64,000 bases of DNA from Otis tarda (lineage: Eukaryota; Chordata; Aves; Otidiformes; Otididae). The first letter of the stretch is position 1. Every line of letters starts with the position of its first letter. The notes below the pieces were generated by a model. That model was not told the origin of the DNA. It saw only the letters and a list, made by a program, of their open reading frames with translations, and searched no databases. Location of the stretch: assembly GCA_026413225.1 (NCBI GenBank), contig CM048557.1:4835001-4899000 (forward strand). Reading direction: 5' to 3'. This document shows positions 1-12,890 of this stretch, one piece after another. The position numbers and the translations under genes are program-made.

Positions 1-2699
1 TTACAATGGTGGAAACAGGAAAAAATAGGTAGGATTTAGCGTAGCAGCCATATAAACCTCTTGGAAGAGAAACAATTTCAGATAATAACAAAACTGGTCA
101 AATTTGACTTAACATTTTTTTTGTCCTTGCCAAAGATGCTGGTTACTAGGCAAGGAAAATCTTGTGTAACAGGAACAGGATAACACTTATATTTGGATCC
201 CTTATAAATAGTTTCAGCTGACATCTGAGCATCAAGTAAAACAAGGCAGACAGACATGGTTGTATACCATGGCAAGAGAATACTTAAACTTTAAATGTAG
301 AAATACCTCTCACTGGTAGAAGCACAAGGGGGTGGAAAAATATGGGCAGGATATTAACTAACTCCACTAGAACTGTCAGTATTGTGGGGAAAATTGCACG
401 AGTCTTTTAAAAAGAGCTTATTGCTAGGAAAGTAGGTGTATTGCTCTTCTGAGTTTTCTGTAACATGAGTGGAAGTGATTGTTACCAGAAGAATACCTTT
501 TATTTTGTCAGATCTTCTGATCCATACTCAGCAAAGGGCAGGGCAGGCCAAAGAAATACCTTGGTGTTACTTATCAGGGTGTTAATCCCATGTTCATTTG
601 TGGGATAATGTGTTTTCTAGGAGGAAGCTGGTATGACAATTTCATTAGCAGCTAGAACCAGATTTTACTATGGCAACAGAAATCTAGAAAAGTCTTGAAA
701 CAATCTCCTGAATTAACTCAGTATTTCAGCTGCAAGAATAAATGCAGGAAAGGATTTTCTCCACATACAGCTGATAACTGATGTGTTTGTTGCTTGATTT
801 CTGGTGCACAACATTTGTCTTATTTTCTTCAGAGATGTAAAAGAAATCTTCTGTATGTAGCTCGCATGAGAAACATTTCACTGATACCAGTTTAGGTCTC
901 AGTTTTTTATTTCTAATTATTCAACTGCTTCTCCTTATTCTTCATGATAGTTTCTTTAGCTCTAAGTTAATACTTTCACCTAGAACATCGATGACATTCC
1001 ATTGTGTTCTCTGTAATGCTAAATCCTGTATTTAGTAATTTCGTTCAAATACATCCCCATTCACTAACATTTACTTAGTCCTCCAACACCCCCTTGATAA
1101 ATGTATTGCTGTTCTATCGCTCTTGGTGCTACATCCTCCTTAAGAGAATCTTTCAAGGGGAGGAAAACAGCCAACTATTTCCTCTTGGCCTCTTTTATTC
1201 CCCAGCTTCTATACAGGGGGTCTGATGAGGAGAGGATGAAGTTCCGTCATGTGCTTATCTATCAGGGGAAAAAAAAGATCACCCCAGTAAAAGATGAAGA
1301 TCCCAAGTTCAAAATACTAACAGGCAGAGCAACTCCATAAATGATGGAGAGTTTCAAGCAATTTCAGCTTTGCCTCTTCCTCCTCTGCTACCTTTCTTCC
1401 TTCCATTCCAGGGCCAGTAACAGCCACAATTATTGGTGAGAAGAGTAAATGTATAATTAGTCCCGTATACTTATGGCCATGGCAATGGCCTCTTCCAGAA
1501 CAAGTGGACTTGATGCAGAGTCAGAGGTGTACTGTAGTTTCAGTCATGCTGACTCTGAGGACTGCTGCCCTTGGCTTTACAGCTCTAACCAGACAAACGT
1601 TTTTTAGCATTTGTTAAAGCTGAGTGCACCTCACCCCAGAGCAGTCATGCTTCTCCTGAATACCACCAGCAGCTCTCCAAGGTGTCTTACAACATATGTG
1701 GTCCACTTCTTGAAGTCACGAGACTGCTTACCTAAGAAGAATACGGCAACGCAGGCAAAAAATCCCCACTAGAGATCAGCGCTTCAAAAGTGCATTTGCA
1801 AAAGGTATAATGCATTGCATGCAAAGCCCAGGAGGTGAAGGTATCTCCATTCATGTAAAAAACCCAAAAAGCAAACCAACAACTATAACTTATCATTGAA
1901 AAACTGCAAAGTACAATGACAATATCTTTCAACATTAAGTATGACTGTTATAGCATGTGTCTTTAAACAGATACCAGGGTAGCTCTTCAACAAATACAAA
2001 CAAAAAAGGAAAGACGGTTACAGTCAATGCTTATTTTTTTAGATTTTACCTAGGGGAGTTCCCATTACTCATGAACTGAGAAAGCACAGATTTAAGAATC
2101 AAGATCTGTTATTAAAATCCTTACTTCTGAAGAGGTCATGTGTTTCTAACTTTATTTCATGACTGTAATTATGTACATGCACGATGGAAAATAGGTGGGC
2201 ACTAATATTTTTTCAGCAGGAAAATGTAATTATTTATATTAATGCAATGTAGTTTTAAAAACAATATAAAAATAAATATAAGGAAAATTAATGAAAAATA
2301 TTTTTGATGCCATTGTTATTAAAGTTGGATTTTTCATCACATCAATGATTTCTAAGAAACACATGATTACACACTTTTAATTAATTTCTACTCAGCAACT
2401 TTGTGTGATTAAGTCTTAAGCATATCACACATCATACGTAGGGGAAAAAGGCAGTTTGATACGTTACATAATATGACATAGACAACACAGACTGCTTGTT
2501 ACTTACAACTTATTTTTTCTTATTTAAAAATTCCACCCTCCTTGTAAACACATCGTTAACGGCAGAATGAGAACCAAAGTTAAAACCATTTACTCCTAGG
2601 TGTTCCAGTTTAAGGTGAGGTCTTGCACAACATCTAATGACACATACTGCCTGACAGAACTTGTGCTGGGTAAGAACCGCCAAAGCAGACTGCTTTCCA

Positions 2700-2985
2700 G
2701 GTTGTCAACTTCCAGCGACAGATATTTATTGACTAATTAAATGGTCCTGTCACATTCTTGTCTAATTGAAATGTAACGTGAACTAACCACAGCACAATTA
2801 TAGTGCACAATACATTTTGGATGATGCATTCATTTACTACTTTATGAGCAAATCTAAAAATCTAAAATTGCAAAGGTCCATATAACGTGCATATATAGTT
2901 CAACTCAGCCAAACTCTGTGAGAATTACAGCACGTATTTGTATTCTCTTTGCAATTCTGAAAGCTGCGTGGGCAATGCCAAGACT
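2700..2985. promoter_or_regulatory. Candidate conserved element
   Basis: Contains TATTTATTGACTAATTAAATGG (TAATTA at 2734-2739), GTCTAATTGAAATG, GATGATGCATTCATTTAC and GCTGCGTGGGCAATGCC. CpG-bearing blocks and homeodomain cores occur in varied sequence within an otherwise A/T-run-rich region. Confidence 0.33.
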
Positions 2986-3730
2986 TAAAATTTCTCTTTT
3001 TAAAGGTAGCTCTGTAAATTCTCTGAACCCATTTATTATTACAAGCTAGATGAGTTACTCAGGGAAAACACAACTTGCACCCAAAAGGATATTAGGAAAA
3101 CATCTTTGCTGGAAGGACTGGACTCTATTCAGGAATATATCAACTCAGGTATAATAAAAACAAGCGAGAAGAACATTTTCACGAGTGTCACATAGTAACT
3201 GAGAATCTAAGCTAGTTTTACTCAAGCAAAGAGATTATTTTATTTGAGTTTGTTAGAAGATCCTACTTCTGAAAGAACCGTTCCTTCTCTGTTACTATTA
3301 CATGTTGAAGCCTCAGAAACATCAGGTAGTTGCCAAAAATCTGACACTTTAGAAGCAACTGCCAGGTACTATATAGAATATCAGGTTAAAAAAAGTTAAC
3401 CTTCCAATTAAATATCAGCATTAGAAAACCAGTTCATCCCCTATCTTCCTGCTTTGCATTCCAGCTCTGAACTTCCTTATGAACTTTGGCACAACTCTTG
3501 CTAAATAGTTGAGTCCAGTAAGAAATTCCAACTTACTATTTTTAGTAAAATAAGTTATGCTAGTCAGCATATAGACTCCAGTATTATGCAGTACTTTCTT
3601 ACTAGGAACTGAAAAAAGTAAGAGATGGAGTAATTGCTGCAGAAAGAACATCATTCTTAATAGAAGTTAAACAAATTGGACATGAAAAAGGAAATATTTT
3701 GCTCTAGCTATGTCACCTAAGGAAAAATAC

Positions 3731-3820
3731 TTTCACTTAGTATATAGGTAAAATTATTAATCAAAGTAAACAGAACTTTTCACTTAGTATATGAGTAAAA
3801 TTATTAATCAAAGTAAACAG
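3731..3820. repeat. Tandem duplication, 43-base unit, 47-base period
   Basis: The segment beginning TTTCACTTAGTATAT at 3731-3773 is repeated at 3778-3820. The only visible differences are around the TATAG/TATGAG position, with a 4-base spacer between copies. The near-identity points to a recent local duplication. No known repeat family was recognised. Confidence 0.93.
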
Positions 3821-6369
3821 CTAATTATGTAGGACTTATCTTCCCTCTTGGTATAACATAAATATCTGAAGCTTTGAGAAAGTGAGTAGTGAGTCATGAA
3901 GAGCCTAAAACAATCTTATCACAGATGCAGTGAGACATTGCTAAGTAGGGCATGCACTGCCAAATGCGGGAGCTTCTAACCTCAGAAAGTTTTCATGTGT
4001 TTATCCTGGGTCATTCTCTTTCCTTTTTCTCCAGCGTGTTAAGGACAGCAGAACTCATAGAGAACATATTAAGAAACCAGCTGTTCCAAAAAAATACTCA
4101 ATTATTGCCTAGCTAGTAAAAAAACCTCCCCAAGTAACGTACTAGAGATTTAATTATTTTTAAGTAGTCAGCATCATATTTTGGTTAAACTTTCCATTCC
4201 CAAACTACACTCATACATAAGTCACAAGAAACTGCAGGAAAAAAAAAGTACAGTAAGTATGTTGCAAGATTTCCATAATCCTATTAACAGCAAACAATTT
4301 ATATTGTAATCTTCAACCTATGTGCTCCTCTTACTTTGCATTTTCAAAGTCAGTGACTTAATAATCAGTGACTCTTATACTTCTTGCTCCTGTACACGTC
4401 TACCATTTTTAGTATGCATCAAACACTTAAAAATATACACCGACATTAAACAGATTTACAAACTTTAGAGTGAAAATGATCATTGGTTTCAGAAGAAAGC
4501 CACTGACTGAACTCAAGGAGATCTACAAGATAAGGAGCTATGCTTGGGGATGTCAGTGCCATGTTGGGACCTCAAGGTCTATTTTGACATTTCAAGAAGT
4601 ATCTATTGGATGTGACACGAAAGATGAAGTCTGCCAGTTCAAAAAGGACTGCCTCTTTCTCCAAGAAAATCCAGGATACTTGAGAACAGAAAATTTTTTT
4701 TGAGATATTGCGGTTTTAGACAAGAATAGGAAACACCTGTGAAGAAGTAAACAGGGAAAATAAGCACCAATTGTAAAAAAAAAATGATGAAATCAGTACC
4801 CATGTCTTTTTCCTAGCTCAGAATCAAACATAAAGCATTTTTTAAGCATTTAAAGTATATTTTAATACTTCAATTGCAAATTCACCTGTTGTCACTAATG
4901 AACTTATTTAATAACATAGTTTATTTTTAAGATGTGTAAGTAGTTGGGAAGATGACTTCTATGCATAAATGTATTAAATGTTACTTCCCTGTGAATATTC
5001 AGGAAAAGAGGCAAGCTCTGGAGAGAAAGCTGTTCTCGTTTAAACAAATTGACAATGACCTTGTCTTCCATGCCTCTCCCCTATGGGCTGGCACATAGTA
5101 CCACGAGCTGCTTAGTTGGGTCTCCATCATCAAAATGGCACCTGTACATGTTCATCTTTTATGAAAAAAAAAATTGCCATTGAATCAAGAAAATACATTT
5201 TTTCTTAAAAAGATATCCTAAGAATATTAAGAAGGAAAAGAATTAATATTTTTTCCTTATTTTGCCTCTTTTAGCCAAAAAGGACATGCTGTCACACTTT
5301 ATAGCCTAAACAAGTAAGACAAAAACCTCATCTACAGAACAGAGCATCTTAGCTCGAAGGCTGAAAATATACTTTGGGAAATGAAATAGAAATTCCTGAA
5401 CTATCTTTCACTCTTTTTTATCCTCACCCATATTAACATGTTTTGTAAAATACAAATCTTTCAATAGCTTCCTTTACGTACCCTTTATACCTGAGGTATT
5501 TCTTTCTTTAGGTGTAATCACTCAGATTTTTTTTCCACACTCATCAATCTTTTTCAAACAGAAAGTAAGTTGTTAGAATGAAATGAATTATCATCTGTTT
5601 TTCATATGGTTCTTTCATGTTACAGTAATTTGGGGATGAAACAGAAATACAAACCAAACAATGTTCCTACATACAACTGGAGTTACTTCGGGCAGTGAAT
5701 TTCTAGGTCTTTACTCACTGAAGATTGCTGAAGAATGCCACTGGCAGAGCTTTTTTTTTTTTTATATCAGGCAACAGGAAGACCCTTATTGGTCTGTCTC
5801 ACTGATGAATGTCTCTTATGGTTTTTGGATACTCCATACCTTTTTTTTCCCTAGATTTTACCTGCTGACTTGAGGTGAGACCAGCAGAAATACTCTTCCA
5901 TATTTTCGGTCAACCAGACACAGAAATATGTTCAGGATCTGAAGAGGCTTTATTAGGAAGCTGAACTGACAGTTAAAGTTTTCTGGACCAGCCTTCTACA
6001 CATTTGTTTTCTTCCAAGGTGAACAAGAGATGTACTTTTAGGATTATACTGAAAGATTTTTCTTGTGAGGAATCTTGCACAGAAATTTGAACAGATTTAT
6101 TCCTTTCCACAACAAACCAAAGCAAGCAAATGGAATGAAACTGAAGTCTATCAGCTAGCTAGGCGACTTCATAAAGTTATTTTCTAATTTCTTTTCTAAC
6201 AAGAAAGATATGAAGATAAAAGTAATTGGAAACTACACAAAGAATAATGAAATTAAGATCTCTGTCTCATTAAAAGGAGACATAAACATTATTTTAAAGT
6301 GCATGAAATGCTCACTTAATTTGTCCCTCTAAAAAAGAATACCAAACATCAAAAATTATAACACTGGCT

Positions 6370-6660
6370 CCCTGTTGCTAATCAAAATGTGTTTATTATT
6401 ATTTTGTCCAATTTACTATTTTCTGTGTGTAGGCATTAAAATACAGGGTTTTATAAATATAGGAAATAAATCATGAAATCAAGTTTATATTGGCCTTTTT
6501 GGCAGTACTTTCCCTCTTTTTCCAGAAAACATCTAATCTGTATGACAGAAAGCTAGCTTGTGGCCTTCACTCTGCCCATAAATTTCTGCCAAGCAATTAG
6601 TTGAAAGCCACTTTAATGGTAGAAGGAAGTTATTAATTTCTCATATTGAGTGACAGACGA
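6370..6660. promoter_or_regulatory. Candidate conserved element
   Basis: Contains GTTGCTAATCAAAATG, GGCCTTTTTGGCAG, GGCCTTCACTCTGCCCATAA and GCAAGCAATTAGTTGAAAGCC-like blocks with CTTTAATGG. Several homeodomain-type cores occur and there is no coding frame. The call is weak. Confidence 0.28.
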
Positions 6661-7299
6661 GAACAATAATACTGGTTTATGCTCAAGGAAAGGATTTGGT
6701 TTCATTTGCTTTTTCTTCACTTCAACACATGAGAAAAAAAGTTGGACATGATAAAAAGAACTAACAGGAAATTTGAAGAACACAGCAGAAATACAGCTAG
6801 GGATTATTTACTGGCCTGTGTATAAAATCAAATCATTATTTTAGTTGTTGCATTTTGACACTACAGGGTGCAGAAAATGCTGTCTGTGTAAGAAACCAGT
6901 TTCAGATACCATTTCTCTAAGAATATAAATATGAACGGTATTATTTAAAATAATTTTCTTTGCCTGTTATGATTTATTTCTTATTAAAGAATGTTTTATT
7001 TGCAGAATTTCAAGACGTTGTTGGGAAGACTTAACTAGATGAAAGCTCTGCAAGCAGAGAATTTTAGTAGTGTATATGTAGCTTAATTTATGGTACGCAT
7101 TTTCTCTTATTATAAACTGTTATTGTAAAAAGTAAATTAAAAGTATTTAAAAATATTTATCATTCTCACTACGTTGAACTCTACATAAAAAAATACACTT
7201 TAAAAACCAATCTGAAGCTCTTTTTGCTTAAAATTTCTTTTACTAAATTCAAGTATTATATACTGCATGTTGACAAACAAAACCGGAAAAAGTTGCTAA

Positions 7300-7700
7300 G
7301 CCCTTATCCAACTGGTCAGCTCTCACAAAAACCTCAGCTGCTGGGAGAAGAGGCTACCGGTACTTCTGCCTCCAGTCACTGTCCACTCTGGGAACCATCT
7401 TTTGTGCAAGATGCCAAGGAAAGTGTCATTAAGGACAGATTTTTCCAGTGACAGAGGGACTCACACGGAGAGACTCAGACGCTCGTGGCAGACACTGAGG
7501 TAGGATCTCTGAGGCCAGGGATGCCCAGTCAGCGAGCTGCCTGGTAGCAGAGGGAGAGGTAGCTCACCCAGCTGACAGGAAAAGCCTCCTAACAGCAAAT
7601 GGTAGGGCAAGTCTTGCTTCCAGGAAATGGAATGGAAGAATCATTAAGATGATAGAATGAAACAGGTTCTGCAGCTGCCCCGCTTTAACTCAAAAGCTAA
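7300..7700. other. GC-richer island without recognised gene
   Basis: GC rises clearly above the flanks, to about half by eye, with CpGs in GGCTACCGGTAC, ACACGGAGAG, AGACGCTCGTGG and AGTCAGCGAGC. GACACTGAG/GTAGGATC near 7499 resembles a plus-strand splice donor, but no convincing coding frame leads up to it. It may be a non-coding exon, an old repeat or a regulatory patch. Confidence 0.3.
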
Positions 7701-8754
7701 AGAATGATACATTTTCTCTGCAGTTTCTTGAAGATAAGCACACAATCCTTAACTCTTGACATAGCTCAGCAGAGCTTTTGTTGTCTGTTTCTTAGACTAT
7801 GTTAATTGAATAAAGTATTCATTAAATGGTCATTAAACAACACTCTTCTTTTCAGTATAAGCAGGTAGATACATGAGTGCTCTTGATGTGGCGCCTTAAG
7901 AGGCAAAAAGAGCAAAGAATTCAGGTGTTTCTTTGATGCACATCAAAACCAAATTATTTATAAAGAAGGTACATTTTATTTTTTTCCTCTGAAAAACAGA
8001 ATTAAAGAAGATAATGTATCATTTTGTTTACAATTAAACAAGATTACTGAGAAACTCCTGACTTTGTTACTGACTTTTCCTCTTAGCTGGAACAATTAAC
8101 CAGATTGCTCTGGTTAATAATGGAGAAAAATGAAAACATTAAACATTAAGAAGAATTTGATTCCTAAGCTAGTAATAGATTTTCTTTGACGTATGTCAAA
8201 TTAAAAACTCTATGAAATTATGGGGCAATAAAATGTGTATTTCTCCTAGTCCTCAGTGTTATACAATGGAAAATGAAAGGCAGAACTTCATTTGTGACAA
8301 AAAGGAACTGCTCTTCACGGATCTTCAAACTCAATGCTACTACTATCTGTTCTGAAGCTTGTTATATACTTAATACAGTATAGGGTTTTTTTAAGATGTT
8401 CAATAAATAGTTATCCTCTGTATAGATGAATGAATGAATCGTTAAGGATTTTGAACTTACTAGTGATAATACAGTAATTAACTGTGCAAAAAAATGATTA
8501 AGAAATATATGCAAATCATTGCTTACTTGATTTTTGCTATTTCCCATTTTCTCATTTTTCTTCAGCATATTGTTGACTTCAGTTGCAATTATTTCACAAA
8601 AAAGACTTTGTCTTAAAATGTGTTTGCAAAACGTCTACATTTTTTTAAGGAAGTAGGTAACTAAAGAGCAAATTCTCGTAAGTGTATAAAAGACCTAAAA
8701 TTGAATGATTTAAAGTAGTTAATCCTCTTTTTTTTCTGAAGGGTTATAAAAAGA

Positions 8755-8788
8755 GTATATATATGTACACACACATATATATAAATAC
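8755..8788. repeat. AT/AC dinucleotide microsatellite
   Basis: A TATATAT block, an ACACACAC block and a second TATATAT block in succession. Confidence 0.85.
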
Positions 8789-9879
8789 CCGTTTGCATTA
8801 TGTAGATGTAGCACTCTTGCAATGGTATGAATGCATCTGTCTAAACTTAGCTAGCCAAGCTAAGGACTAGTTAAACTTCGTTCTTGGTCTCTAAGAAGAA
8901 AGAATAATTTTTAAACAGATGTAACTTTGAAACTATTTTCTCAACTTCAAACTAAGATGTTTTGTCTTTTAATAATTTAGACATTATTAATGGTCCCGGG
9001 CACCCAAAAAAGGAGCATTTTTATGGTCCTATGAACATATGTTTTATGTCAAGAAAACTACATTTTTATACATAATATACCCCCATAAAAAGATTACGCT
9101 GAAAATAGCCCTAAGATAGAACAAATCATAAAGAAGTTAGTGCATGTGTTAAGCCTGTAGAGCCAAAGCATAAAAATAATATTCTTCTGACATTGTGAAT
9201 GAATGTCACTTTCATGTTTTTGTGGGAAAATTTACATGGACACTTTGAAGGCAATTTGTGTCTCATGTATGTGGCTACCATTCTCCTACCTTTTAGTATA
9301 TTTATAGAACTTGGTAAAGAGAGTTTTGCTATGCCTTTTACATTTGTTCAAATGGAATACCAAAGGCATTATCTTGGTATATTAATATTTATTTTGAAAG
9401 GATGTCTCTGCTTAGTTTGAAAAAAACTGTCCTATATTTCCCTATTAAAAATAAGATACTTAGTCACTATGTGGCTAAACTAAAGAAGAAAAGAAATTTG
9501 AGAAATAGTTCCTGTAACATGATAGTTTCGCTTTTTTGAGCATTTGACTCTCAGACCCAATCCTTGTGCTATGCAGGCACATGGAAAGCTGCCTATGAAT
9601 GCTAATCGAAGTTGGCTCAGACCTTGCTATTGCTGAAAACAAATAATTGAGAAGCAGGTAACTTGGTTTTTTTTTTTTTAATATTCATAAAGTGTCAACT
9701 GAAAGAACTGCAAATGATGACAAATTTGACACTTTCTGTATTATTTGTCAGGGTAAACCTAAAAGGTTTTGCCATTAAAGCATACTAGAGATTTGTATCA
9801 GTTTGATTTTATTTATAATATTAATTACAGCCTATTTCAACCAGAAGACAGGCTTTTACAGATGAGACACATTTTTTAT

Positions 9880-10260
9880 TTCCCGTGAAAAACATTAAGT
9901 ATTCTATCTAAATTACAAATACACGGTATTTTATGATTAGCTAAATCATTAATCAAGATAAGCATGGGAAAGCTAAGGGATCTCAGTTTACCTGACGGCT
10001 GATTGCCCAGCAACCATTCCCTATAATTGTTTTTAGCAGCAGAGCAGTGTTCCTGGACACGACAGGCTTTCATAGCATATGTCTTTTTCCTGCAGTGGTA
10101 CAGGGGAAAACTGAATCCAAACAAAACATTTACATCCAGATTTCAGATTACGTCCATGCTCAGTTTCACTGAATGCAGCCTCATCACAGTCACTTAGCAA
10201 TGCGAGGTGAGGTCTTTTCAGAACCCAAGCCTGATTGCAAGTGGTAATTTGTATTTTAAA
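9880..10260. promoter_or_regulatory. Candidate conserved element
   Basis: A varied-sequence patch with ATGATTAGCTAAATCATTAA near 9931, then CTGACGGCTGATTGCCCAGC and AACCATTCCCTATAATTGTT near 9990-10030, and GACACGACAGG near 10056. Homeodomain ATTA cores lie beside a CCCAGCAACC block that weakly resembles an RFX half-site. No coding frame was recognised. Confidence 0.35.
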
Positions 10261-11562
10261 TCTGACCCTTGGACTGAAGAAAGAAGATCTATTTGATGAT
10301 CAAATGTTAAAAATAAGGTAAAAAATAAATAATTAGTTAACTGTTCTTTATTGAATTATTTTACATGATGGAAAGAACTAGAAGATGAATATATATTTAA
10401 ATTTAAATCTAACCTTGTAAAGAAGTCACAAAAACCTTCTAGCCCAAGATCTAACAGTTCATTAACATAACTCCTGCTGTATGTAATCTACCTTTCCACT
10501 GCAAAAACTATCACCTCTGCACATTCTCTTTTTCCTACATTCACTATTTATGCCTCTAGCTCATCACAGACACCTTCATTTAGGTAATTTATTTTCCTCA
10601 TTTGGACCATAATCACTATCACCCTGTTCACTTTTCCCAGGTATCTACACTGGTCTCCAATGAATCTATTCAAGGAATTATTCCAACAGAGAATGGCCCA
10701 ATAACTAAGATACTCAGCCAGGATCTAGAAACTCCAGTTCCTCCAGTACTGCGATAGAGATCTCTTGCATGATCCCGAGCAAGACATCGGCAGAAACGTA
10801 GCCACTGTAGAAACCCAGACTTCTGCCCAGTCTAACTTACCCTGTTTTTTGGTTAAATGGATGGCAAAGCTAAGATAATCTGGCATATTAAGCGCTGTTG
10901 ATATGCTGGAGTTCTGTTGTATAAAAGCTGTAGGTCACCTGCCACACAGTTTATCTCCACAAGCCTTCTACAGGTTAATAGACCTTTTAAACAGAAGTTG
11001 TTACAAGTCAAGATACCGATTGGAATTTAGCTACAGGGGAAGGGTGGTTGAACATTTCTATCAGATTCCTTTCTGTCAGAAAGAAAATAGTATGAAAAAA
11101 TTTACCTGGCTATATGTAAAAGCCACTTTATCATGTTACTACCAGCATGAAAGATCCTTGACTTATAGGGCTAAAGTTAAGTTGAAGGAATTTGATTAAT
11201 GCCAGATTTGCCTTGCTATTAAATACATTTTCAGTAGCATGCCACAAGAATGGAAAGTCAGCTACAGCCTTCATCAAAGATTCAACCATAAATTTAATAC
11301 AGAAGTGAATAAATGATTTCTTGCAAAAAAAACCCCTAAAACCCCAAAACAAACCCAAAACAGAGTAACAAGTCCAATCCACAGTGGAGTTGATATTCTT
11401 CTATTTGACTTTCACTGGACATGAGAGACGGGCTTTTCAGTATAGAGCCTGAGCTGAATTCTTCAGTGTATTGAGAACTCTGGTGAGTACCAGGCAAGCA
11501 GAGATGAGGTAATGCTTCCCACCCACACCCACAAATACATTCAGAGTTGCAAGGCCCTTCAC

Positions 11563-11579
11563 AAAAAAAAAAAAAAAAA
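11563..11579. repeat. A17 homopolymer
   Basis: A pure run of 17 A followed by GCTTCC. No retrocopy or SINE-like body was recognised immediately upstream, so this is probably a simple expansion. Confidence 0.85.
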
Positions 11580-12689
11580 GCTTCCCCCCGAAATCAGTAG
11601 CCTGGATTTTAGCAGAAGCAGCCAAACCAGAGACTGGTTTTGCTAGGCCCATGTATATTCCACAGCACAAGGGCCCAAGAAGGGAGAGCAAAAAGGGAAG
11701 AATAAACTAGGCAGACTTAGCTAGACCTTGAAATTGTAGGAAAAGATGCAGAAACAGCCAAAGTAGGGAGATTCAGACAATAAAACTTCCTATAGGGTTG
11801 CCCAGTACTCCTCTGCCTTGTGCAGTTTGTTCCAACCTTCTCCCTTTCTGAGTCCCTACCTCATTTTCACTTAACATCTACGTTCTCTTCCCTGCTGCCC
11901 CACTGCCATCATCTTTTTGTGCTCAATGCTTTTTTCCTAGTTTTGTCTTAATTCATATAAGTTCCTCTCCCTCCAAATAAACCCAGCAGAATATTAACAA
12001 GGGCATTAATATGACATTTGGCGGTGTCTATTTCTTTATTTTTTTTATTTGCATGTTAGGTGTTTATTCTCTGGCAGCTGCTGTCTGGATAAAGCAAAGA
12101 ATATCTGCTGGCTGTGTCTGTATACTTACAGGTGCCTGTGGCTCATCAGTCCCTACCTGACTGTACTATTACAATTACCATTATAAACATCAAAATAGTA
12201 TTATAGTGAAAGATTTCAGTGAAGCTGAAAGCTTTTCCTATAAAACCATAGCACTGAATTATTACCAGAGAGACCGGATTTAGAATACATTTAGAATATT
12301 TTTCAGCTATGCTATGGTCATTGCCCCATTGTTAAATCCATCTTGGTTTGTCTATACAGACACCAAAATGGTAAAAACCACTGACAATATCTTGACACTA
12401 ACTGAAAGCACGTGGCCAGGTTACCACAGGGAAGAAAACTGAATGCAAAATGGAAAATTGTTATTTGGCTACTTTTTAGTAGTTAGGTGTCAGTTTATAT
12501 GTCCTACCATTGTATCTTTCAGATGAGATACAAGATTTAGAGTTCAACTGTCATGGGGTATTAGAGAGTCCATTTCTGAACAGGTCAGCTAATATTAACC
12601 CTGATCTAGCAAAATCCTACCCTTGATAATTAATTAATCTTTACCTACTTTAATGCTAACAGATATTTTATTTAGATAAAATAATTTTT

Positions 12690-12890
12690 ACATCTTTCCA
12701 AAATGAACTTTTCGTTTTGAGGGCTTGGACAGCTATCGCATTTCATTCCTGAACGAATACTGCAATTAAATAATACATGGATGACTTCCTGTACAAACAC
12801 AGTTGTTAAAGTTCTTTGGGATCCCTTATGCATGAAGGCGGTCCGTACATGCACAGCAGAATGCAATGCAGCATGCCTGACAATTTTAGA
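12690..12890. promoter_or_regulatory. Candidate conserved element
   Basis: GC and CpG are higher than the flanks (TTTTCGTTTTG, CTATCGCAT, GAACGAATACTG, GGCGGTCCGTACATGC). It also contains CAATTAAATAAT and TTATGCATGA, homeodomain- and POU-type cores. The minus-strand open frame across it shows no recognisable protein. Confidence 0.38.

Noticed and set aside
10903-11199. 98-codon plus-strand frame as a gene
   Set aside because: No family, domain, splice sites or codon character; within the length range of chance frames here.
11325-11345. Interstitial telomeric or C4A4-type repeat
   Set aside because: Only isolated CCCCTAAAACCCC units occur, without a TTAGGG/CCCTAA array.
11563-11579. Poly(A) tail of a retrocopy or SINE
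   Set aside because: No cDNA-like or SINE-like body precedes the A run and no flanking duplication was seen.
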